Source of the DNA: an uncultured Lachnospiraceae bacterium
Lineage (GTDB): Bacteria; Bacillota; Clostridia; Lachnospirales; Lachnospiraceae
Reading direction: 5' to 3'
Assembly (NCBI GenBank): GCA_902797675.1
Contig: CADBTR010000061.1
Coordinates: forward strand, 1-34,561
DNA length: 34,561 nucleotides
Positions 17,641 to 27,436 of the stretch are shown piece by piece. The translations under genes were made by a program, and so were the position numbers. The number at the start of each line of letters is the position of its first letter. Positions within the stretch are counted from its first letter, which is position 1. Below the pieces are notes generated by a model that worked only from the letters and a program-made list of their open reading frames with translations, was not told the origin of the DNA and did not search any database.

Positions 17641-18171
17641 ATGAAGAAGAAAAAATGGATGTCAACAACTGCATTATGTCTGACCGGTGTGATGACGTTA
17701 CAATCGGTGAATTGGCAGATGCTTGATCTGTATGCCGCAGATGCGGATAATACAGATAAAGCTCTTGCCTATTTTGTGGATTGCGGTGATTTCGATCCCT
17801 CTACATTAGCTACAGGGGATAAGTTTGGTGTATATAATTCCGTTACCGAGCAGGTTTACGGAAAAGATCCGGAAACCGGCAAGACCTGGGGAATCGTGGA
17901 TACGGTTTCATCACCTTTAAAGAATGGAACAGCAGCGGCGGCACCGAAGGCGGCTTATACTGATGATACATGGCCATATGAATTTTTCAGCACTGCTGAC
18001 GGAGAAAAGGCAGGTAAGACGGACACAAACCGTTACACCAAGAATCAGTCCGAGAATGGGATAGACAGACATCTGGATTATTCCTTTGAGGTTCCAAACG
18101 GTACTTATACAGTGGAAGTAGGTTTTGCGGATCCGTGGGGGGGGTCAGCGGCAGTCCTTCTGTCAAGGTAG
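17641..18171 (+). CDS. Beta-L-arabinofuranosidase, N-terminal fragment (before frameshift)
   Basis: A 176-residue fragment carrying a signal peptide (MKKKKWMSTTALCLTGVMTL..., likely cleaved near LYAADA, about residue 32-35). The first half of an approximately 190-residue beta-sandwich module follows (LAYFVDCGDFDPSTL, NRYTKNQSENG, HLDYSFEVPNGTYTVEVGFADPWG). AAGGAGAG is 8 nt before the ATG, a strong RBS. The frame is lost at a run of eight G (18137-18144), after which nine codons lead to a stop. The same module occurs intact at the C-terminal end of the gene and shows where translation should continue. It is best read together with the next entry as one gene of about 1,480 residues. Confidence 0.85.
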   Translation: MKKKKWMSTTALCLTGVMTLQSVNWQMLDLYAADADNTDKALAYFVDCGDFDPSTLATGDKFGVYNSVTEQVYGKDPETGKTWGIVDTVSSPLKNGTAAAAPKAAYTDDTWPYEFFSTADGEKAGKTDTNRYTKNQSENGIDRHLDYSFEVPNGTYTVEVGFADPWGGSAAVLLSR

Positions 18172-21100
18172 AGGGAAAAACACCGGATGCTTTCAATAAG
18201 ATCATTGCTCTGGCGGGAGACAGTGTGAAAGCAGCTGTTACGGTATCCGATGGAAAGCTGGATATGAATGTTACTTCTGACAGCGCCTGCATCAATATGA
18301 CATTTATCAAGATCTATTTCGGAGATGTGACTTCTGCGGGGGGCACTACCGAGAAGGTATGGGATTCTTCTTATGGCACATATTCGATGTATGATCTGGA
18401 TCAGGTGGATATCACCGATGCATATCTTACCAATGCAGAAGATAAGGATATTGAATATCTTTTGTCCCTTGACAGCGATAAACTTCTTGCAGGTTTTCGC
18501 GAGACTGCGGGACTTGATATGAAAGGCGCAACCCGTTATTCAGGATGGGAGAATACGCTGATCGGAAGTCATACCATGGGACATTATCTGACGGCTATGG
18601 CTCAGGCGGTTGCCACGCTTCCGGATACGGATGCAAGAAAGGCAAAGGTAGAGGAAAAACTGGAATATATTATTACTTCTCTGTCTGAGTGTCAGGATAA
18701 ACTGGGAACCGGTTATATCTTCGGTGCTACACTTCCGAATAAGAATAATGTGGAACTCCAGTTTGATAATGTCGAGGCTAATAAAACCAATATTGGTACA
18801 CAGGCATGGGTGCCTTGGTATACGATGCATAAGATCCTTGCCGGTGTTGTTGATACCTACAAATATACCGGAAATACCACAGCTCTTAAGGTGGCAAAAA
18901 ATCTTGGAACATGGGTATATAACAGAACTTCCAAGTGGTCATCTTCCACACAGGCGATCGTTCTTGGAATCGAATACGGCGGTATGAATGACTGTCTGTA
19001 TGAATTATATGCGGTAACCGGTGATGAGAAGTATGCCGTTGCTGCTCATAAATTTGACGAAGAGTCACTGTTTGCGAAAGTGGATACCGGAAAAGCGAAT
19101 GTATTGGATGGCTTGCACGCCAATACGACAATTCCGAAATTCTTAGGCGCATTAAACGGTTATATCACTACTCACGGAAAAACAATCGACGGAGTAGATA
19201 CTTCCAAGTATCTGACTTATGCAGAAGAGTTTTTCGATATGGTTCTGGAGAGACATACTTATGTAACCGGTGACAACAGCGAGTGGGAGCATTTCGGAAA
19301 AGATCATGTTCTGGATGCTGAGAGAACCAACTGCAACTGCGAGACCTGTAATGCTTATAATATGCTGAAGCTGGCAAAGGCTTTGTATATGGTGACAGGG
19401 GATGCCAAATACCTGAATTATTATGAGGAGGCATTCTATAATACCATTCTTTCTTCCCAGAATCCTGAGACAGGTATGGGAACCTACTTCCAGCCAATGG
19501 CAACTGGTTATTTCAAGGTATACAGCACACCGACAACCAAGTTCTGGTGCTGTACCGGAAGCGGTATGGAGAACTTTACAAAGCTTGGAAATGCAGTATA
19601 TTTTTACAATGACGATCAGATTGTTGTAAATCAGTATTTCAGCTCTGTTTTGACAGACAGCGAGAAGAATATCAAAATTACGCAGAAAGCAAATATTCCT
19701 TCTGATGATACGATCACTTTAACGGTCAATACACTGGATAATTCGGCAAGCCTTGCAAATAAAGTGGCATTCCGTATTCCGGACTGGACAGACAGCGAGA
19801 GCGTAAAAGTTACGGTAAACGGTGCGGCTGCTTCTTATGAGACCAAAGATGGTCTTGGCGTATTGTCCGGTCTTAAGAATGGCGATGTTATTAAACTTAC
19901 ATTCCCGTTGAGTCTTTCGGCAGTGAACCTTCCGGATGGTGAAAACACCTATGCGTTCAAATATGGTCCGATTGTTTTAAGTGCGAAGCTGGGTACCGAT
20001 AAGATGGAGGAAGATATAACAGGTGTACAGGTTACGATTCCAAAGGAGGCAATCATTTCAGAAGATTACGTCAGCAGCGGAACAGATACCATCTCTGTCA
20101 TAAAGGGAACTGTGGAAGAATTTATGGCAAATTTGGATGAGAATCTGGTAAAGACTGACGGTAAATTGGAGTGGACACTTCAGAATACGGATGCAAACCT
20201 TACATTTGTACCTCATTATTCACAATATAAAGAGAGATATGGAATTTATTTTACCTATGAGAGCAACAGCGGAGCATTTAATTCCGCAAAATATGTAAAG
20301 GATAAGGCTGCCGCAAGATTTGCGGAGGCAAAGATCGACACTGTTCAGCCGGGTTACGGTCAGTATGAGAACGATGCGCTGCATGATATGATCGAAGAAG
20401 GAAACGGCTCCGAGGGAAGAACTTCGGACGGAACGACCAGATATGCAAAGGCAGGCGGATCTTTCACCTACACCATGGCGGTAGACAGTGACGCAGAGAA
20501 TGTACTGGAGGCAACATTCAGAAAAGCAGATAACGGAAAGACAATCAAGATTTCCGCAGACGGAACGGTCATCTATAATAAGACTTTGGATTACAGCGGA
20601 TCAGAAGAAGAATATACGGTAAGAATTCCGATACCGGAGAGTGTGACAAAAGTTGCAGCTACAAAGACTGTGGATGACAAGGAATACAATGTTGTAAAGA
20701 TAAAGGTGGAGAGTGCAGACAGCAAGGATTCCGCAAGAATTTGTGAATTCCTTTATACTACAAGAGCTTATGATACGGATACTTCTTTAGAATTATCCAG
20801 CGTTAAGGGAAATGTTCAAAAGTCGAAAGACGGAAAGACATTCGATGTTCAGACCGGTGATGATGTGACAACGTTGGATCTGACAGCTGAGCTTTCATCG
20901 AAATATGGTTATATTAAAGTAAACGGTAATACTGTTAAGACAGAAAATCCTTATGAAGTTGACCTTAGCAAAAATAATTTTGTAACATTGACCTATACGG
21001 TATACGCAGAGGATCATGAGACAACAGCAGAATATACGGTAAATATTCTAAAAGATCATGATCTTTCCGACAGAACGGATACAGACAGCAAACTTGCTTA

Positions 21101-22082
21101 TTTTGTAAACTGCGGTGATTATGATGTCACGACTCTTTCCGAGGGAGATGCTTTCGGAATCTATAACGGTGTGACAGATCAGGTATACGGAGCAGATCCG
21201 GTAACCCGCAAGAAGTGGGGAATTGTGGATACACTTTCCGATCCGCTTGTAAACGGTACCGCATCTAACGCAGCTATGACAAATGCGGTATTTACCGACT
21301 GGACATGGACTTTTGAGACAGATGCCGCAGTGACGGATGAAAGCTCAAAGACAGCTACAAACCGTTATACCAAGAATCAATATGAGAAGAATGTGGCAAG
21401 ACATCTGGATTACAAATTTGAACTTCCGAATGGAACTTATACGGTTGCAATGTATTTCGCAGATCCTTGGAACTGCTCTAAGAATCCGATCGTAAAGGCA
21501 AACGGAACAGCGATTATTACCAACGGCGCTGTAAATAAAGAATTGACAGGAACCGTAGATGTAACGGACGGCGTGCTGGCATTGAATGTAACGGCACCGA
21601 CTGCTACGCTGGCATTGAATCTTTGCTATATTAAGATTTATAATCCGACAACCGTTAAATCTGAATTTAAGGATGCTTCCCTTGTTGGTGATACTTTAAA
21701 TGAAGTTCTTACCGGTGTTAAGGCAGGAACTACGGTAGAGGAACTTGCGAAGTGCAGCGATTATCAGGTGAAAGTATTTAAGGCAGGAAGTGAAGCTGCC
21801 GCAGGGCAGCCGGTTGCCACCGGAGATCTGGTACAGTTACTGAACAGCAAAGGAAATGTGATATCGGAGTATGTTGCCTGCGTAAAGGGTGATGTAACCG
21901 GAGACGGTAAGATCGATGTTCAGGATATGGAAGCTATTCAGAAAGATGTTTTGAATATCAAGAATGTCTATGGACAGAATAAACAGGCAGGAATCTTTGA
22001 TGACAGCAGATCTGATTTGAATGTCACGGATATGGAAGTTATTCAGAAACATATTCTCGGATTGGAGAAGATCGAAGGCTAA
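18135..22082 (+). CDS. Secreted multidomain beta-L-arabinofuranosidase (GH127/GH146 type), main part after frameshift
   Basis: This frame continues the preceding fragment; the GTG at 18135 is only where the frame opens. Domains in order: rest of the N-terminal module (to about residue 70), the GH127-type catalytic (alpha/alpha) barrel (about 85-530), beta domains, a cadherin-like beta-sandwich (about 880-970), a second copy of the N-terminal module (about 985-1170) and a dockerin-like C-terminus. The Zn-thiolate catalytic set matches the family: Glu-x-Cys in NCNCETCNAYN and the adjacent pair Cys472-Cys473 in FWCCTGSG, whose first cysteine is the expected nucleophile. Two calcium-loop repeats (DVTGDGKIDVQD, DDSRSDLNVTD) form the dockerin. 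It should release terminal beta-L-arabinofuranose outside the cell. Confidence 0.85.
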   Translation: MGGVSGSPSVKVEGKTPDAFNKIIALAGDSVKAAVTVSDGKLDMNVTSDSACINMTFIKIYFGDVTSAGGTTEKVWDSSYGTYSMYDLDQVDITDAYLTNAEDKDIEYLLSLDSDKLLAGFRETAGLDMKGATRYSGWENTLIGSHTMGHYLTAMAQAVATLPDTDARKAKVEEKLEYIITSLSECQDKLGTGYIFGATLPNKNNVELQFDNVEANKTNIGTQAWVPWYTMHKILAGVVDTYKYTGNTTALKVAKNLGTWVYNRTSKWSSSTQAIVLGIEYGGMNDCLYELYAVTGDEKYAVAAHKFDEESLFAKVDTGKANVLDGLHANTTIPKFLGALNGYITTHGKTIDGVDTSKYLTYAEEFFDMVLERHTYVTGDNSEWEHFGKDHVLDAERTNCNCETCNAYNMLKLAKALYMVTGDAKYLNYYEEAFYNTILSSQNPETGMGTYFQPMATGYFKVYSTPTTKFWCCTGSGMENFTKLGNAVYFYNDDQIVVNQYFSSVLTDSEKNIKITQKANIPSDDTITLTVNTLDNSASLANKVAFRIPDWTDSESVKVTVNGAAASYETKDGLGVLSGLKNGDVIKLTFPLSLSAVNLPDGENTYAFKYGPIVLSAKLGTDKMEEDITGVQVTIPKEAIISEDYVSSGTDTISVIKGTVEEFMANLDENLVKTDGKLEWTLQNTDANLTFVPHYSQYKERYGIYFTYESNSGAFNSAKYVKDKAAARFAEAKIDTVQPGYGQYENDALHDMIEEGNGSEGRTSDGTTRYAKAGGSFTYTMAVDSDAENVLEATFRKADNGKTIKISADGTVIYNKTLDYSGSEEEYTVRIPIPESVTKVAATKTVDDKEYNVVKIKVESADSKDSARICEFLYTTRAYDTDTSLELSSVKGNVQKSKDGKTFDVQTGDDVTTLDLTAELSSKYGYIKVNGNTVKTENPYEVDLSKNNFVTLTYTVYAEDHETTAEYTVNILKDHDLSDRTDTDSKLAYFVNCGDYDVTTLSEGDAFGIYNGVTDQVYGADPVTRKKWGIVDTLSDPLVNGTASNAAMTNAVFTDWTWTFETDAAVTDESSKTATNRYTKNQYEKNVARHLDYKFELPNGTYTVAMYFADPWNCSKNPIVKANGTAIITNGAVNKELTGTVDVTDGVLALNVTAPTATLALNLCYIKIYNPTTVKSEFKDASLVGDTLNEVLTGVKAGTTVEELAKCSDYQVKVFKAGSEAAAGQPVATGDLVQLLNSKGNVISEYVACVKGDVTGDGKIDVQDMEAIQKDVLNIKNVYGQNKQAGIFDDSRSDLNVTDMEVIQKHILGLEKIEG
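18137..18144 (+). repeat. G8 homopolymer at the frameshift
   Basis: Eight consecutive G separate the two frames of the arabinofuranosidase. Alignment with the downstream copy of the module (FADPWNCSKNP versus FADPWGVSGSP) is gap-free if six G are read; nine G would add one glycine. The tract may be a sequencing error, a true mutation or a slippery site. Confidence 0.85.
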
Positions 22083-22101
22083 AGAAAATAAAAGAAGTAA
22101 A

Positions 22102-22135
22102 AAAAGCTCCCCCGCAATGTTGCGGGGGAGCTTTT
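22102..22135. terminator. Bidirectional intrinsic terminator
   Basis: AAAAGCTCCCCCGCAA pairs perfectly with TTGCGGGGGAGCTTTT around a TG loop (16 bp as drawn; in RNA the top pairs open to a larger loop). The T-run lies at the end on the + strand and, by symmetry, on the - strand, so it serves both the arabinofuranosidase gene and the convergent activase gene. Confidence 0.9.
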
Positions 22136-22150
22136 CGCAGTTGCGAAAAG
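22131..22150. repeat. Second inverted repeat overlapping the terminator
   Basis: CTTTTCGCA and TGCGAAAAG are exact complements separated by two bases. The left arm reuses the last five bases of the preceding terminator, so the two hairpins cannot form fully at the same time. Confidence 0.6.
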
Positions 22151-22182
22151 GATCCTAAGCCGGTTAATTAAGAAACGATGTA

Positions 22183-25100
22183 CTAGCTTTGCTGTTCCAG
22201 CTGTTTGTTGGCGGTGGCAAGCATCAGTTTGATACGGTTTAACTGATTGACTTCGCTGGCACCCGGATCGTAGTCTACTGCAACGATATTGGCGTCAGGA
22301 TAGTGATTCCGTAAGGTTTTGATGACGCCTTTTCCCACCACATGGTTTGGCAGACAGCCGAAAGGCTGCGCACATACGATATTCGGAACATCATTGTGGA
22401 TTAATTCCAGCATCTCGCCGGTTAAAAACCAGCCTTCGCCGGTCTGGTTTCCCAATGAAACGATCGGTTTTGCCATGTTGGCAAGATCCCTGATATCGGA
22501 TGGAGGAATAAAGTGTTTGCTTTTTTTGCAGGCGGTGACCACCGGTTTTCGCACTTCATTCAATGCCCAGATAGCGATATTGGCATTTCGTTTCGTCTTT
22601 TTCGGAGCACCGAGATTTTCCACCTTAAAATTATTGTTATAAAAACTGTAATAGAAAAAGTCTAACAGATCCGGCATAACCGCTTCCGCGCCTTCTGCTT
22701 CCAAAAGATCCACTAAGAAATTATTGGCGGAAGGCAGGAATTTTACAAGAATTTCTCCCACAATGCCGACTCTCGGTTTCTTTAAGTCTTCATAAATCGG
22801 AAGCTTGTCAAAATCCTCGATGATCCCGCGGATATTCTTGCGGAATTCTCCCATATGAAAGCCCGGTTTATCCAACTGTTCGATACATTTCTTTTTCCAT
22901 TTCGCGTGAAGGGTATTGGCGCTGCCCGGTGTTTTTTCATAAGGTCGCATGCGGTATAAGACACGCATGAATACATCGCCGTACATTAACGCCTGAACGC
23001 CCTTGACTGCGAAACCTGCTGAGAGTTTAAAACCGCTGTTGCTTTCAAGTCCCTGAACGCTTAAAGAAATGACAGGAATTTGCGGATAACCGGCTTTTTG
23101 CAATGCTCTGCGGATAAAACCCACATAATTGGAGGCACGACAGCCGCCTCCGGTTTGCGTCATTAAAACTGCCAATTTATTGACATCATATTTTCCGGAT
23201 AAGATCGCATCCATCATCATACCAACTACGATCAAAGAAGGGTAGCAGGCATCGTTATTCACATATTTTAATCCCGTATCTACCGCATTCTTACACCGTT
23301 CTTTGTAATCCGGGCTGTCGGAATCGGACTGCAGGATCTCAATGCGATATCCGCAGGAGCGAAGAGCCGGACCTAAGAGATCAAAGTGGATCGGTGTCAT
23401 CTGAGGGGCAAGGATCGTATAACCGTTATCGCGCATCTCAGAAGTGAATTCCACCCGGTTGATGTTTGACGGTGCAACGGTACGGGTGATCTTTTGTTCC
23501 TTTCTCACCCGAAGGGCAGAGAGAAGGGAGCGGATACGGATTCTTGCAGCTCCGAGGTTGTTGACCTCATCGATCTTTAATACGGTATATATTTTTCCCG
23601 ACCGGCTCAAAATATCATTGACACAGTCACAGGTGACGGCGTCTAAGCCGCAGCCGAAAGAATTCAGCTGGATTAAGTCGAGGTCATCTCTTGTCTTTAC
23701 ATAATTGGCAGCGCGATAGAGTCTTGAGTGATACATCCACTGATCCATCACGATCAGCGGGCGTTCTACTTCGGCTAAGTGAGAAATGCTGTCTTCGGTA
23801 AAGACTGCGATACCGTAGGAGTTGATCAATTCCGGAATTCCGTGATTGATTTCCGGATCGATATGATAAGGGCGTCCGGCAAGGACAATTCCGTGACGTC
23901 CGGTATCTTTCAGATATTGAAGGGTCTCTTCGCCTTTTTTCTCAATATCAAGGTGAGCCTGTTCCAATTCTTCCCAGCCTTTTTTTGCCGCATTTAAAAT
24001 CTCTGTCTCAGGAATGTCAAATTCCTTTTGAAATACTTCTTTCAGGCGGGATGAAACCGTCTCAAAATTTGTAAATGCCAAAAACGGATTCAAAAAGCGT
24101 ATCTGTTCGGATTCCAGAGATTCTACATTATTTTTAATGTTTTCGGCATAAGAGGTGACGATCGGACAATTATAATGATTGTTGGCATCCGGCGTTTCAT
24201 TTCGCTCATAAGGGATGCAAGGGTACCAGATAAAAGGTATGCCCTGTCTGATCAGCCATTCAATATGACCATGTACCAGCTTTGCCGGGTAACATTCGGA
24301 TTCGCTTGGTATGGATTCAATTCCCAGTTCATAGATCTTCCGGGAAGATTTTGGGGAAAGAATGGTGCGAAATCCCAGCTCTTTGAAGAATACCGCCCAA
24401 AACGGGTAGTTTTCATACATATTAAGAACACGCGGGATTCCCACAATGCCTCTTTTTGCCTGATCCTCCGTGAGAGGTTCATAGTCAAAGATACGCTTTA
24501 ATTTATATTCAAAAAGATTCGGGACATTGTCTTTGTTTTTCTGTTTACCGATTCCCTTTTCACAGCGGTTTCCGGTTATATATTGTCTGCCGCCGGAGAA
24601 TTTATTGATGGTAAGAAGACAATTGTTGGTACATCCTTTGCAGCGCGCCATGGTGGTGGAAATCTTCAGACTGCTGATCTTTTCGATGGAAAGCATGGTG
24701 GTTTCCTGACCCTTGCAGCGTTCTCTCGCTACCAGAGCAGCACCGAATGCACCCATGATTCCCGCAATATCCGGGCGGACTGCCTGACAGCCGGATATCT
24801 TTTCAAAACTTCTGAGGACAGCGTCGTTATAGAAGGTACCGCCCTGTACCACGACTTTTTCACCGAAATCCTTTGCGTCGGTGATCTTTATTACTTTAAA
24901 TAATGCATTTTTAATTACAGAATAAGCAAGACCTGCGGAAATATCGTCAACGGTGGCGCCTTCCTTTTGTGCCTGTTTTACATTGGAATTCATAAATACG
25001 GTGCATCGCGTGCCGAGATCCGTAGGATTCTTTGCAAACAACGCGGCTTTGGCAAAATCCTGAATGGAGTAATTTAAGGATTTCGCAAAAGTTTCTATAA

Positions 25101-26451
25101 AGGAGCCGCAGCCGGAGGAACAGGCTTCGTTTAATTGAACAGAATCCACGGTATGATTCTTGATGCGGATGCATTTCATATCCTGTCCGCCGATATCTAA
25201 GATACAATCCACGTCCGGCTCGAAAAAGGCTGCCGCATAGTAATGGGATACGGTTTCCACCTCACCCTCATCTAACATTAAGGCTTCCTTTACCAGCGCT
25301 TCACCGTATCCGGTGGAGCAGGAGTAGGCAATCCTTGCTGTTTTTGGAAGGAGGGAGTAGATCTCCTTTATGGAAGTGATGGTTGTCTCTAACGGTTTTC
25401 CGTTGTTGCTACTGTAAAAAGAATAGAGCAATGTGCCGTCCTCGCCTACAAGAGCCGTCTTTGTGGTGGTGGAACCGCAGTCGATTCCGAGATAGCAATT
25501 GCCGGAATAAGAGGCAAGATCGCCTTTTTTTACCGTATGAACGGCATGGCGCGCGCTGAATTCGTCATAGTCTTTTTGTGTGGCAAATAACGGCTCCATA
25601 CGCTTTACTTCAAAATCCATCTTGATTCCTTTGGAGAGCTTGTCGATCAGTTCATCAACAGGAAACAGAATTTTATCATCGTAATTCATGGCAGAGCCGA
25701 TGGCTGCAAACAGATGTGAGTGCGACGGGGCGATAACATGTTCGTCCGTCAGTTTTAACGTGCGGATAAAAGCGGCTTTTAATTCGGATAAGAAGTGAAG
25801 TGGACCGCCTAAGAATGCCACATTTCCCCGGATCGGCTTTCCGCAGGCAAGACCGCTGATGGTCTGGTTCACCACAGCCTGAAAAATAGAAGCGGATAAA
25901 TCTTCCTTTGTCGCCCCTTCATTGATCAGCGGCTGGATATCTGTTTTGGCAAATACGCCGCATCTTGCGGCAATGGGATAAATAGCTTTATAATTTTTCG
26001 CATATTCATTGAGACCGGTGGCGTCTGTCTGCAACAGGGAAGCCATCTGGTCGATAAAGGAACCGGTACCGCCGGCACAGATCCCGTTCATCCGCTGTTC
26101 CACACCGTTTGTAAAATAGAGAATTTTGGCGTCCTCACCGCCTAATTCTATGGCAACGTCGGTCTGAGGAGCATAGTCGTTCAGGGAAGTGGCAACAGCC
26201 ACAACCTCCTGAACAAACGGGATCTCCATATGTTTTGACAGAGCAAGTCCGCCGGAACCCGTGATGACAGGGGATACTTCTATGGCACCCAGTTTTTCCT
26301 TCGCCAATAGTAAAAGATCCTTTAAAGTTTCCTGAATATTTGCAAAATGACGCTTATAATCGGAAAATAAAAGCTGATTTGAGTCATCGATAATTGCAAT
26401 TTTGACTGTTGTGGAGCCGATATCGATTCCCAGTCTGTATAATGGTTTCAT
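22183..26451 (-). CDS. Fused double activase / 2-hydroxyacyl-CoA dehydratase-like protein
   Basis: A 1,422-residue soluble protein. The ATG at 26451 is chosen because AAGGAG lies 8-9 nt upstream; a start at 26475 would add 8 residues. Two BadF/BcrA/HgdC-type ATPase modules come first: [11 protein letters not shown] at the N-terminus and [11 protein letters not shown] near 322. Each has its own pair of conserved cysteines ([18 protein letters not shown] and [18 protein letters not shown]) expected to hold a shared [4Fe-4S] cluster. A cysteine cluster CKGCTNNC follows near 604, then a DUF2229-like domain from about 670 and an HgdB-like region from about 1009 ([28 protein letters not shown]). 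Family knowledge: ATP-driven low-potential electron transfer. The substrate is unknown. Confidence 0.85.
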   Translation of the reverse strand: MKPLYRLGIDIGSTTVKIAIIDDSNQLLFSDYKRHFANIQETLKDLLLLAKEKLGAIEVSPVITGSGGLALSKHMEIPFVQEVVAVATSLNDYAPQTDVAIELGGEDAKILYFTNGVEQRMNGICAGGTGSFIDQMASLLQTDATGLNEYAKNYKAIYPIAARCGVFAKTDIQPLINEGATKEDLSASIFQAVVNQTISGLACGKPIRGNVAFLGGPLHFLSELKAAFIRTLKLTDEHVIAPSHSHLFAAIGSAMNYDDKILFPVDELIDKLSKGIKMDFEVKRMEPLFATQKDYDEFSARHAVHTVKKGDLASYSGNCYLGIDCGSTTTKTALVGEDGTLLYSFYSSNNGKPLETTITSIKEIYSLLPKTARIAYSCSTGYGEALVKEALMLDEGEVETVSHYYAAAFFEPDVDCILDIGGQDMKCIRIKNHTVDSVQLNEACSSGCGSFIETFAKSLNYSIQDFAKAALFAKNPTDLGTRCTVFMNSNVKQAQKEGATVDDISAGLAYSVIKNALFKVIKITDAKDFGEKVVVQGGTFYNDAVLRSFEKISGCQAVRPDIAGIMGAFGAALVARERCKGQETTMLSIEKISSLKISTTMARCKGCTNNCLLTINKFSGGRQYITGNRCEKGIGKQKNKDNVPNLFEYKLKRIFDYEPLTEDQAKRGIVGIPRVLNMYENYPFWAVFFKELGFRTILSPKSSRKIYELGIESIPSESECYPAKLVHGHIEWLIRQGIPFIWYPCIPYERNETPDANNHYNCPIVTSYAENIKNNVESLESEQIRFLNPFLAFTNFETVSSRLKEVFQKEFDIPETEILNAAKKGWEELEQAHLDIEKKGEETLQYLKDTGRHGIVLAGRPYHIDPEINHGIPELINSYGIAVFTEDSISHLAEVERPLIVMDQWMYHSRLYRAANYVKTRDDLDLIQLNSFGCGLDAVTCDCVNDILSRSGKIYTVLKIDEVNNLGAARIRIRSLLSALRVRKEQKITRTVAPSNINRVEFTSEMRDNGYTILAPQMTPIHFDLLGPALRSCGYRIEILQSDSDSPDYKERCKNAVDTGLKYVNNDACYPSLIVVGMMMDAILSGKYDVNKLAVLMTQTGGGCRASNYVGFIRRALQKAGYPQIPVISLSVQGLESNSGFKLSAGFAVKGVQALMYGDVFMRVLYRMRPYEKTPGSANTLHAKWKKKCIEQLDKPGFHMGEFRKNIRGIIEDFDKLPIYEDLKKPRVGIVGEILVKFLPSANNFLVDLLEAEGAEAVMPDLLDFFYYSFYNNNFKVENLGAPKKTKRNANIAIWALNEVRKPVVTACKKSKHFIPPSDIRDLANMAKPIVSLGNQTGEGWFLTGEMLELIHNDVPNIVCAQPFGCLPNHVVGKGVIKTLRNHYPDANIVAVDYDPGASEVNQLNRIKLMLATANKQLEQQS

Positions 26452-26502
26452 AAGTACATCTCCTTGATCATTCATCCCCGTAAAAATTGCGTAACCTTAT
26501 CT

Positions 26503-26531
26503 ATTATAGTATATCTTTTCAATCATTTCAA
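26503..26531 (-). promoter_or_regulatory. Sigma-A promoter of the activase gene
   Basis: On the - strand TTGAAA (26531-26526), a 17-nt spacer and a perfect TATAAT (26508-26503). The predicted start near 26496 leaves a leader of about 45 nt before the ATG at 26451. Confidence 0.7.
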
Positions 26532-26554
26532 CTGAAAAAAATTCCATCATAAAA

Positions 26555-27421
26555 TTATTCGACATGCTGATGGGTAAAAAGATGATCTTCGCAATATTCA
26601 TAATTGCCCTTGCATTTGGAGCAGAAGCGGAATGCCAGTTCCGGATTTGTCTCGCTTGTCCGGCCGCAGATAGCGCATTTATGTTTTGCGATGGCTTTCG
26701 CCCGTTCCACTTCCCGACGGTGTACATGTCTGCGGTGAATCTCTCTCGGAGAAAATTTCTGTTTTCTCGTGGCAAAGAAGAAAATAATAAAATTTAATAC
26801 GGAAAGGATGATCGCAATGGCCTCTGAATAGTATGCGTATGCAAGGGCGGTTGTGGTGGCGCTGTGTCCATAGGTGAAATAGGCGAGACAGGTATAGGCA
26901 AGGTAAATACCGTCAATAACGGCAAGCCATTTCATCTTGATCGGAAGGATCATCATAAAATAAACCTGGGTATCAGGAAACAGCGTTGCAAAGGCTAAAA
27001 AGGAAGCCAGATTTAAGTAGTAAGTGTCCATGGAGAGACTCACCCCTTCTCCGGTGATCAGCAGAGTGATGCCGTAGATCAGCATAGCACCGACTGTCAT
27101 CATAAGATAACCGGAGATCATGTACATATTGTAACGGAATGTTCCCCAGTAATTTTCCAATGTATGTCCGATCCAGTAATAAAACAGAAACATAAAGATC
27201 AGAAAAAGACTTGGCGCCTGTGGAATGGTGAGTACCCAGGTGAACAACCTCCAGACTTGTCCTTTTACGACTAATGACGGACTTAACGTCAGATATGGAT
27301 ACAGAGAGGGCGCAAGCAGCAGAATCACATAGCCGATGCCGTAGCCGATCAAAATATAGTTGATCAGGTTGGGAATCGCATATTTGCCGAACTTGCGTTC
27401 CAGTTTGTTTAAAAGATTCAT
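26555..27421 (-). CDS. Rhomboid-like membrane protein (probable pseudoprotease) with zinc-ribbon tail
   Basis: A 288-residue protein with about six transmembrane helices in residues 17-225. It shows the rhomboid-superfamily loop motif Trp57-Arg58 in GQVWRLFTWVL, but I see neither the GxSx serine motif nor the catalytic histidine; the corresponding helix reads LNLASFLAFATLFPD. It therefore resembles inactive derlin/DUF1751-type members. The cytoplasmic tail carries CAIC, CSKC, a further Cys and several His (about residues 250-285), likely a zinc-binding knuckle. The ATG at 27421 follows GGAGG at 7-nt spacing; a TTG four codons upstream is rejected. The function is unknown; roles in membrane-protein quality control are known for relatives only. 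Confidence 0.75.
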   Translation of the reverse strand: MNLLNKLERKFGKYAIPNLINYILIGYGIGYVILLLAPSLYPYLTLSPSLVVKGQVWRLFTWVLTIPQAPSLFLIFMFLFYYWIGHTLENYWGTFRYNMYMISGYLMMTVGAMLIYGITLLITGEGVSLSMDTYYLNLASFLAFATLFPDTQVYFMMILPIKMKWLAVIDGIYLAYTCLAYFTYGHSATTTALAYAYYSEAIAIILSVLNFIIFFFATRKQKFSPREIHRRHVHRREVERAKAIAKHKCAICGRTSETNPELAFRFCSKCKGNYEYCEDHLFTHQHVE

Positions 27422-27436
27422 GATAACCTCCAAATA

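Noticed and set aside
18137..18144. Programmed ribosomal frameshift as the default explanation
   Set aside because: No downstream stimulatory structure or upstream SD-like element was recognised, and a homopolymer G-run is a common error or mutation site. It is kept only as one possibility in the findings.
26555..27421. Active rhomboid intramembrane protease
   Set aside because: No GxSx motif and no catalytic histidine in the expected helices were seen; only the WR loop motif and topology support the superfamily.
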